In this document: positions 56,272-64,000 of the stretch, piece by piece
Position numbering within the stretch: position 1 is the first letter of the stretch
Layout of the letters: every line of letters starts with the position of its first letter
Source of the DNA: Kitagawia praeruptora
Taxonomy: Eukaryota > Streptophyta > Magnoliopsida > Apiales > Apiaceae
Direction: 5' to 3'
Length of the DNA: 64,000 nucleotides
Assembly (NCBI GenBank): GCA_037693485.1
Contig: CM075353.1
Coordinates: 4,660,001-4,724,000 of the forward strand
The notes under the pieces: generated by a model
What the model was told of the DNA's origin: nothing
Database searches by the model: none
Seen by the model: only the letters and a program-made list of their open reading frames with translations
Program-made: the position numbers and the translations under genes

Positions 56272-56856
56272 TTAATTACTTGAGGATGGGGGAGCTTGCA
56301 ATAGTGCTGCAGGTGAATGCTGCAACTGTGGTGGCCTCTTTCTCTTCTTCTTCTCATAGCTGATTCCTCTTGCTTTCGACTGCGAATCTCGGATTTCACG
56401 AAGATAAAGCCTAACAGCTCGAGCTCCAAACGGGTTCGCTTCCGGCTTCCCGCCATTTTCCTCGTAGGCAGCCCTGAGTCGGCCTATGAGTGCATCAAGG
56501 CTGCCCCAAGCCTGCCTAAGAGGACACGGACAAGGGGCAGGAGGATTAGGGTGCCCGTAAAACGGGCACAACTGATTGTGAACCTTAGTCTTTCCAAACT
56601 GGTCAAGGTACCGGAGGAATTCAAGAACATGAGCTCCGCTACAACGACAAAGTGATAGCGGAGGACGGTGGTTACGGAGGTATTGACCAAAGGTGTTCCA
56701 GTCACGGCGCTTCTGGTTTTCGTATCGGCTTAGGGTTGTTGGTGAAGTAGCTGAATTAGATGAGGAGGAAGCCAAGGAGTTTGTGTTTGAGGTGGACATG
56801 AGCATGGTCGTGGTGACTGAGTTTGCTGAGTTCACAAGTTCTTGATTTGAGTTCAT
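56272..56856 (-). CDS. ALOG-domain (LSH/G1-type) nuclear developmental regulator
   Basis: A single 194-residue exon. After a Ser/Thr/Asn-rich N-terminus (1-42) comes the ALOG domain (43-169): SRYENQKRRDWNTFGQYLRN, HVLEFLRYLDQFGKTKVH, a zinc-ribbon insert with H93, C97, C109 and C111, then QAWGSLDALIGRLRAAYEEN and NPFGARAVRLYLREIRDSQ. The domain is related to the DNA-binding part of XerC/D-like tyrosine recombinases but lacks catalytic residues. A nuclear localisation signal KKKRKR (169-174) and a Pro/Gln/Ser tail follow. Family members (Arabidopsis LSH, rice G1, tomato TMF) act at meristem and organ boundaries as DNA-binding regulators. Length fits the family. The motif LSLCRCSGAH has Cys70 where Ser is usual. 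The ATG is the first in frame before the domain. Which LSH member it is cannot be settled. Confidence 0.95.
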   Translation of the reverse strand: MNSNQELVNSANSVTTTMLMSTSNTNSLASSSSNSATSPTTLSRYENQKRRDWNTFGQYLRNHRPPLSLCRCSGAHVLEFLRYLDQFGKTKVHNQLCPFYGHPNPPAPCPCPLRQAWGSLDALIGRLRAAYEENGGKPEANPFGARAVRLYLREIRDSQSKARGISYEKKKRKRPPQLQHSPAALLQAPPSSSN

Positions 56857-57540
56857 TTTGATTGTATGAAAAAGAATTAAAGGCCCTATCTTTTATTTAT
56901 ATTGATGGATCAAGAACTAGGGTTTCATACTTGCATTTGCATACCTTTAAAATATATGTAAATATAGATCTAGTGGATATGAAATGTTTTGTGATGTAAG
57001 AAAAGAGATCAAGAAGATTCAAGAATGTTGATAGTTTTTTTTTTACCTCTATTTTTTGAATCTTTTTGTTGATTTGATGAAAACCTAAGAAAATTATCCA
57101 AACATGGAGGTTTTATGGGAAGAGAGATGGAGAAGTGGTAGTGTGATTAAGGGGTAGTTGGCTTTATCTTGGCTTAGTTTTTTGAAATGTAAGAGAGAGA
57201 GAGGATAGGAACATAGTTTCCTACAAAAGGGGAAACAAGGTACTATTCATCTCCCTCAACAACAACAGTGAATTGGTAGACAGAAGGAGAGGGGATGGGG
57301 AAGTAATGGTATTTGGCAAGTTTGAAGGGACTTGGTTAGGGCTTTTGTGGAAATAAAAAGAGGTTGACAGTAAGATGGATATGACTGATGGTGACATCCC
57401 CCAAATTAATTGATTGTTTTAGTGGAGAGGGAATATTGTAGAGTAGTAGAGTACTAGTAATTCACTACTAGTACTCTCCTACTATTGGTTGTATAGGATC
57501 TATTTCCTCTTCTGTGATTTTACTAAGAAACCCATGAAAT
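56857..57540 (-). promoter_or_regulatory. Upstream region of the ALOG gene
   Basis: On the minus strand a TATAAATA word lies at about 56894-56901, only 40 bases from the ATG, so it is too close to be the main TATA box unless the leader is very short. A CT-rich patch (57190-57205) and a possible GAG|GTAAAA donor near 57050 suggest the leader may start further upstream and be spliced, as in some ALOG genes. A small palindrome GTACTAGTAATTCACTACTA sits at about 57450. No transposon is recognised in this stretch. Confidence 0.35.
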
Positions 57541-58351
57541 TGTGTTGTGGATATTTACATCATTTTGTTTGCATTTATTTTTGTGTCGTTCCGGTTTTTG
57601 TTTATTTATTTTCCTTTAGCTAATTGTTTTTGTTCATTTCTTGATTCTTTAAGCATGTCTGGGGGACAACGTTCGAAATACTTCATAATTTTACATGAAA
57701 TGAACTCGATTACAACTACAAGTAGGGTTTGAAAGTGTTAAGGTTTAGAACAGTATAGTTCTACAATAATGACTTTATCCTGAGCTTCGGTGAATACCAA
57801 CATCGGATCATCTCTTGATAGTAACAAGTAAAAAAATGACTCTTACCTCACATCTCTTGATCTAGCGATATCTCTCTCGTTATTTCGGGATGTCGAGATA
57901 TAAATATCTAAAAAAAATATTCCTAGTATAGGCGGAAAATACGTAATTTTTTTATTATTAATTAAGTGAGAACAGAAATGTACAGGAACAATTTGACATT
58001 CAGTTCAAACTCAAATTCAATTCAATGAGATAAATTAAGTACTATTCTTATTAAGTTTAGACACAAAGATTGAGCTTGGCCAGAAAATAATTAAATTAAC
58101 TCGATAGTTTAGTTTACAAATTTTAATTTGAAATATATTTTATGTTGGCGGACAAATGTATGTATGTACAAAAAAGAAAAGCGCACTTAATTTGTTACAA
58201 CTATACGAAACTAAACTGCTCTAACTCTTCTCTCATCAGTCAAGGGTTACAAGAGGGACTTCAATGTGATAGCTCAACTGTTATAACTACAATTAGAATA
58301 CATGGTAGTACTATTTATTTACTGTGTTAAATTCTCATGGTAGTATTCTAA
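57541..58351. other. Intergenic, nothing recognised
   Basis: AT-rich sequence with only short frames. ATGTATGTATGTAC at 58156 is a minimal microsatellite. No transposon ends seen. Confidence 0.5.
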
Positions 58352-58945
58352 GGTTTAAGAGCATGTCCAAGGTTCCTTCATCATTTTTTGAAAAGCATCA
58401 CTTAGGAACTCCAAGAAGCTCCCCATCCCTTCTCTTAATTAAATCAAATTTTAATGAAAATGAAGTAAAAAACCAACTCCAACACTCTCCTAGTGCCTCC
58501 CTACAAACTTAGGAGCTCCAAAACTTTTCTCATTAGTGAGAAGCATATGTTGGCTCCTAAACTTATTTTATATTAATATATTAATCCCCTCCAAAATCTA
58601 CCCACCATTTCCCTCTATTTCCTGAAGCTTATCAAACTCCAAATTTGTTCTCTTTCTCCGATTTATAAGTGGTTTCATCTTTAGCATAAGATTCTCGCTA
58701 TTATTTACCTGCAGTTCTAGCACCTACTATGAAGGTTTCCTTTTCCTTTGTGTTATTTTAGCAAAGAAAGTATTTGAAGTACAGATAACCGATATAAATA
58801 AAAAGTAGATTAAAAATCGATAGAGATAAATTTGAGAAGGATTGTTGAAGTCCAACTATACATTTGTATTTAAAATGACTTAAGAGCCTATATAATAATA
58901 ATTTTTATAAGGAGTTTGATAAGCAACTCTTGGAGTAGCTCTAAT
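58352..58945. mobile_element. MITE with AGAGCATGTCCAAG end
   Basis: The left end TTAAGAGCATGTCCAAGG and the right end ACTCTTGGAGTAGCTCTAAT form an imperfect inverted pair with TTA/TAA at the edges. The interior has CTCCAACACTCTCCTAG and CTTAGGAGCTCC words. It belongs with the GAGC..TCCAA type elsewhere in the window. A second shorter unit, 58950-59250 (CACCTCCAACAACCTCC to TAAGAGCATCTTGGAAGG), abuts it. Confidence 0.5.
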
Positions 58946-58949
58946 AGCA

Positions 58950-59255
58950 TCACAAAAATCACCTCCAACAACCTCCTAGTAATTCTTTAGAAACTTAAGA
59001 GTTATTAAGAACTTCTCAAACTTAAGGCTCTTTCTCCTTTCTCTACTCCATTTTTTATTAGTATACATCACTAAATAATACAATAAACAAGTTGGATACA
59101 ATAAGAATACAATAAACAATACAATAAAAATAGATTGAAAGGTCAAATGAAGAGGCTTGTTCGAGACATTGTGCAAATTTACTTCTTAAATAGTTAAGAG
59201 TCAATTTAATTACAAAAAGGATCAGCGAGTAGTATGCTAAGAGCATCTTGGAAGG
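58950..59255. mobile_element. Second GAGC-type MITE
   Basis: CACCTCCAACAACCTCCTAG at the left and CTAAGAGCATCTTGGAAGG at the right are roughly inverted. No coding sequence. The boundary with the preceding unit is uncertain. Confidence 0.35.
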
Positions 59256-59328
59256 ATTTGAAAATTTGAAAATTCTTCATTTTATAAATTTGAATTATTT
59301 GAAGACTTGAAGTATATAATATTATTTA

Positions 59329-59537
59329 TGTTAGAAGCCATTTCACCCAAAACCTTAAGGTGTTGGGCTCACTATGGGGTAAGAGTGGTCACTAGGAGCC
59401 CATATTTGGAGCAATACCTTAGTGCCAAATTAAATTGATAATATTGGGGGTGGTGGAGTTCGAACTTGAGACCTCCACAAACACCGGAGCTCTGATACCA
59501 TGTTAGAAACCATTTCACCCAAAACCTTAAGGTGTTG
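59329..59537 (-). mobile_element. TRIM-like retrotransposon remnant
   Basis: TGTTAGAARCCATTTCACCC and AAAACCTTAAGGTGTTG occur twice, at 59329-59366 and 59501-59537. On the minus strand the second copy ends ..GGTTTCTAACA and is followed at once by TGGTATCAGAGCTCC, an initiator-Met primer binding site. That is the layout of a miniature LTR element with an interior of about 130 bases. Only some 37 bases of the repeats match, so the LTRs are truncated or decayed. Confidence 0.55.
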
Positions 59538-60757
59538 AAAAAGGTCCTTTAAAGAATCTTATACTCTCATATATTTAACAATTTAGGGTCCTAGAAATTA
59601 ATTTCACTTGGTCTCGAAAATTTCAGGACCGTCCTGCATATTGCTTGAATCTTAATATTGCGGATTCATTTGCAGGATTAGTGAAGATAAATTTTTATAA
59701 CTTTTCTCCAAATGTAACATCCTATTATATGTTGAAGAAAAATGGAAAAAGGTTACTTTTGTAAAACGAATACTTCATTAATTACTAAATATAATGTTTC
59801 AAGCTAAATCTATTGAACTACGGAGTATATTTTGTGATGAGCCAAATCACTATCTGCACAAATCGACAACAAAAGGTTATTTACGAAAATACCCTCTGTT
59901 GTCGATATCATTGAGAATAACTTGCAAAGAGACAACTCAAAACTAAGCAGCTGCAACTATAAAGTCTACAAGGTTCATCAATAATTACAGGTACTGTGTA
60001 TCTCATAGTCTCACATAAATTATCCACCTACACATCTACACGTGTAAGGGGAACCGGGGTCTAACAATTTACCAAATCTTGGTGTACCGGTAAAAAGAGT
60101 AATGTTACATATATCGAATTAGATTCCAAATATGTCATCATCGTATTTTTATTCGTGTAAATTATATATATAAACAACAGAACAAGTAGTCCATCATATT
60201 TATAATAAAATATATAACAATATAATGATACCTTATCATTCAAAAATCGTTTTAGAAATGATTTTGGAAAGCATAACTGTTGTTGGAGTAATTTCGTAAC
60301 AACACGAAATCGAAGGTGTGCTAGAATAATAGAACGATTTGTGTGAATGTGATTGTTTTAGGGGATTTAGGAGTTTATTAAAAAAGAGAGGGGCTGAACC
60401 TGACAGATGTCTCAACTTATTTCGCGTATCGAATTATATTCCATATGCCAAGATGCCTAGTTGTCTCGTGTCTCAATTTGGCATAACAATAACATTAATC
60501 AAAATAAAAATATTATTCTTACCACATACCCTAGAATGTTGCTGTATGTCTAATGGTAAAAATGTCTAATATATGGTAAGACTTAGGATCAATATTTGTT
60601 CGGCAATATTCTCAGATAATTACTGATACATCATCGCCCATCGGACTTTTAGATAACTAAGATTGCACAATTTTTTTTAATTAATTTTCGAAAATCAAAC
60701 GAGAATGGAGCCTAGATTTTTATTTTTATTTTCGTTTCGCCCTGGTCATGCAAGAAA
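59538..60757. other. Intergenic, nothing recognised
   Basis: AT-rich with short frames only. A GGGAACCGGGGTCTAAC phrase at 60049 has no clear context. The stretch ends at the Mutator-like terminus. Confidence 0.5.
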
Positions 60758-61187
60758 GGGGTTAAATAGCACTTACATCACTGTAGTCACTACGAACTTG
60801 CAAGTGGGTCACTAAGTTAAAAAAGCTTACAATCGCATAACTGAACTACAATTACTTATCAATCGTATCACTAAACTTGCAAATAATCACATAAACGTTA
60901 AAATCCCTTGACTTTTAACGGATCTCCGTTAAAATTGTACAGCTAAGGAGCCACGTGCGATCCATGTCACGCCAGGTCATGCCATGTCAGATGACAACTC
61001 AAACGGACTATACATAACCGACCCGTTAGAAAAACACAAAACAAATAATAAAACCTAGATTAAACTTAATTAAACACGAACAAAACACAGTCAATCGAGA
61101 GAGTGAAGAGAGGCGATAAAGGCGATCGAATATTGACGGAGGAGGTGATCGATTCGTGGGTTGAAGATTGACTACTCTCAATCAATC

Positions 61188-64000
61188 ATGTAAGTAATCT
61201 ATCTTCTCTTCTTGTTTGGTCCCTATTTTCATGTAATTTGATTTCGAAAAACCCTAATTCATTCCTTAGTCTGTTGGTTGTTCGTGTATTGTTTGTATTA
61301 TATTATGATGTATGTATAATCTATGTATCTACAACAGGTCGTTGAGAGTAGTATTGTATTATGATGGTGCTTTTGTTCAGTCTCAATATACTGGTATACG
61401 AAGATATGAATCGAAGAAAAGAATTGTTAAAAATCACATTGAGGTTGACAAGTTAAGTGTCAAAGATATTAGGGGTATGTTCTCTGCTGTTGTTGGAAAT
61501 AATGATAAGGTGTATTACATGTGTAATGGTATTACTCCTGATGAAGGGTTTATAGAACTTGTTAGGGATGATCAGGTTCCCGAGTTGGTTTATTTGGCAA
61601 AGAGATTAGGTGATGGTGGCGTTGTTAGGTTACATCTCTATAAACTAAATCTTGAGGAGGATGGGAATGAAAATGACTTGTTCAATACAGGGGAGTGTGA
61701 AAATGAGTTAGGGAATGGTAATGAGGAAGTAAATGAGTTGGAACATGGTACTGAGGGTGATGCTACTGATAGTGAGAATGAAGAATGGGATAAAGAATCT
61801 GATAGTGAAATGGATTTTGGGAACAGTGGTAGTGATAGTGACTTGTCTGAATGCAGAAAAATAAGAGAGGAAGTCAGAAGAGAACAAAAATTACTAGATG
61901 ATGAACTAAATGAAGAGATAAGGCAGACATTGCAGAATTATAAAAGTAGAGTGCCAGAATCTGATTCAGATTCAGATTATTATGGTTCATACAATAGTGA
62001 AGATGAGACAGATGAGGATGTTGCATATGCTGACCCCCCTGCATTTAAAAGAAAGAAAAGGGTAAATGAGGTTTTTCACACAGACACACCTGCAAAGGAT
62101 ATCAAGTGGGTTCCAGGATTGATTTTCGGGGATAAAAGTAATTTAAAGCAACTGTGAGAAGCTTTTCTATTGACACAGGTAGGCCACTTCGATATCTAGT
62201 GGATGACAAAAGGAGGATGCAAGTAGCATGTGCAAAAGGATGTCCTTTTAAGATGTGGGTGTCTTACATAGAAAAGAGGGACTGTTGGCAGATCAAAACT
62301 GTTAATGATGATCATAACTGTATCTACCATTACACAAATAAACTTGTCACTGTAAAATACCTAGCAGATGTGTATGGCCAAAAGATTAGAAGAAATCCTA
62401 GCTGGAAATTAAAGGAGATACAGGAAGAATTCAAGAGGGTGTTAATTCAAGACTGTATGTGGAGGACAATTGTTATCAGCTATAGGCAGAGATTGGAATA
62501 ACTCAATGTTTCCTATTGCCATGGCAGTTGTGGAGACTGAAAGTTATGCCACCTGGAGTTGGTTCTTGCTATTATTGATTGAAGATCTTGATCTGAGAGA
62601 TGGATATGGAATTACATTAATTTCGGATCAACAGAAGGTACAAACCAATCTCTTAACTTTATTATGCTATCTTCATATTGAAGATGTACTTACTTGATTT
62701 GATTGTGTAGGGTTTGGAGAAAGCAGTCAAGGAATTTCTGCCACATGTGGAACACAGAAATTGCACCAGGCACATATATTCAAACTTAAAGAAGAAATTT
62801 GGGAGTGAAGCTGTTAAAGGTGCTTTTTGGACAGCTGCTAATGCCACACATCCAGAATCCTTCAAATCTGCAATGAAAGCCCTTGAAAGAGTTTCTAAAG
62901 GAGCTGCTGAAAGGTTGAAAGAGTTTGATCCTAAAGTATGGTCCAAAGCATACTTTAAGACTCATTCCAAGAGTGAAAGCACAGAAAACAATATCTCCGA
63001 ATGCTTTAACTCATGGGTACTAAAGTCCAGGTACATGCCTCTCATTGATATGCTTACTGATATTCATGACTTGCTTATGGAAAGGCTTCATAAGAAAAGA
63101 GATTCAATGACTGAAAAGGACTGTATAGTTCTTCCAAGAATTAAGAAAATATTAGATGAAGCAGTCAAAGAAAGTAATGAATGCAGTGTTCTTTGGGATG
63201 GTAAGGAGAATTTTCAAGTCAAGTGGAGAGGGATAGGTTATTGTGTCAATCTGAAGGAAAGGACTTGTTCATGTAGGGTGTGGGAGTTAAGTGGTATTCC
63301 TTGTTCTCATTCCATTTCTGCAATACGTAAGATGAGAAAGGATCCAATTGACTTTATTGAACACTGGTTTAAGAAAGAAACTTATATGAAGACCTATTCA
63401 CATTGCTTAGAAGTCTTGAGAGGTGAGCCTTTCTGGGAAGATACACTTGGAGATGAGATTCTGCCACCACCAATAGTAAAACAGCTGAGGGGTAGGCCTA
63501 AAAGGCAAAGGAGGAGGGAAGGGTGGGAAGGAGGAGGTGGAAGAGTAACCAAGGGAACTTTTAGTAGAGTCACTAAGATGGGAAGAGTAATGCATTGTTC
63601 AATCTGCAGGGAGAGGGGACATAAAAAAGGAAAATGTCCTAATAGACCAGCTGACTATGTAGAAAATCCACCAAAAAAGAGGGCTCCAAAGAGAAAGACA
63701 ATGAATGCAGAGGAGATAGAAGTAGTAGAAGAAATGGAGAGGGCTGCAAAAGAGGTTGAGACGGGTGAAGCATCATTAATGTTGGAGGCTTTCTTCAATG
63801 ATAATGAAGAGAGGGCACAACCACCTACAACACCTAGAAGAAGCCAGAGACTTGTGTTTGTAAGTTTATACATATTGCTCTTTTTAATATTCTGTATTAT
63901 GTCTCATAGTTTTAATTATTCCTATTTGTTCCTTTTAATACAGATGCCTACACCTAACCTTCAATCTGCACATGGCCTTGGTGGGACTCCTCCACCTTCA
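61188..64000 (+). pseudogene. MURA transposase of the MULE, damaged and partial
   Basis: Exon 1 ends CAATCAT (61189); intron 61190-61337 (GTAAGT..ACAACAG); exon 2 61338-62637; intron 62638-62710; exon 3 62711-63859; intron 63860-63943; exon 4 from 63944. Splicing AT to G makes the start codon: M-SLRVVLYYDG. The protein has a MuDR N-terminal region, an acidic linker, the MuDR DNA-binding-like part (GRPLRYLVDDKRRMQVACAK), the transposase core (LISDQQKG.. then ENNISECFNSW), a SWIM zinc finger (CSC..CSH) and a CCHC knuckle (CSICRERGHKKGKC). A frameshift near 62150 and a deletion near 62455 remove about 95 residues, including the first catalytic Asp. It runs off the window, so its C-terminus is unseen. 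Confidence 0.88.
62638..62710 (+). other. Intron in the MURA gene (73 nt)
   Basis: CAGAAG|GTACAA and TTGTGTAG|GGTTTG flank it. Removal joins SDQQK to GLEKAVKEF without a frame change. Unspliced, the frame stops soon after. Confidence 0.8.

Larger units (their letters stand above)
60758..64000 (+). mobile_element. Mutator-like element (MULE), left end to window edge
   Basis: GGGGTTAAATAGCACTTACA starts a run of TTGCAAGTGGGTCACTAAG and ATCGTATCACTAAACTTGC words, typical of plant MULE terminal inverted repeats. A possible 9-base target is TGCAAGAAA just before it. A MURA transposase gene begins about 430 bases inside, in the outward-to-inward direction. The right end is beyond the window, so TIR pairing and the duplication cannot be checked. 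Confidence 0.75.

Noticed and set aside
56317..56655. Plus-strand frame of 112 codons opposite the ALOG gene
   Set aside because: It is antisense to a strongly conserved domain and has no family likeness of its own.

Overview
This is nuclear DNA from a flowering plant, most likely a eudicot. The grounds are plant-type retrotransposon lineages (Tat-like and Tekay-like Ty3/gypsy, Ty1/copia), CACTA, hAT, Mutator, Harbinger-like and Stowaway-like DNA elements, a plant-specific ALOG gene, and a fragment of plant mitochondrial 18S rRNA. The species cannot be told from the sequence. The window is AT-rich and gene-poor. The only gene I believe belongs to the host is the intact single-exon ALOG (LSH-type) regulator at 56272-56856 on the minus strand.

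Layout. 1-555 is the end of a Tekay-type LTR. 556-3701 is a non-autonomous CACTA element carrying collinear exons of a cullin-1-like gene. It interrupts the integrase of a decayed minus-strand Tat-lineage Ty3/gypsy element (3702-9403). 9404-10510 is AT-rich repeat DNA. 10514-13165 is a second complete CACTA element (TSD TAT) carrying kinesin-8-like gene pieces. 13243-13995 holds two TA-flanked inverted-repeat elements. 14015-41178 is a large plus-strand LTR element (B, TSD TATGC) with almost no coding capacity and several tandem arrays. A minus-strand Tekay-type chromovirus (A, 22003-37496, LTRs of about 5.37 kb, TSD GGGAT) is inserted in it, and so is a copia-like solo LTR (16348-17379). 41194-42017 holds two more TA-flanked elements. 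42018-48518 is AT-rich DNA with MITE, SINE-like and Helitron-like pieces. 48519-50044 is a hAT-like element containing an LRR receptor-kinase fragment, another TA-flanked element and a piece of mitochondrial rrn18. 51163-53900 is a complex of duplications, a long inverted repeat and (GTAT)n DNA, with a Stowaway MITE whose empty site is visible in a neighbouring copy. 54137-60757 holds small MITEs, the ALOG gene and a TRIM-like remnant. 60758 to the end is a Mutator-like element with a spliced but damaged MURA transposase gene that runs off the window.

Together the window records nested insertion and gene-fragment capture. Three separate DNA transposons carry pieces of host or organelle genes (cullin, kinesin, LRR-RLK plus mitochondrial rRNA). 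The LTR pair of nested element A differs less than the LTR pair of its host B (about 32 differences in 5.37 kb against 10 in 1.05 kb, counted by eye), which fits the nesting order. The least explained structure is the set of TA-flanked inverted-repeat elements that have unrelated arms but share a GC-rich core motif and an ACGT-containing central hairpin.
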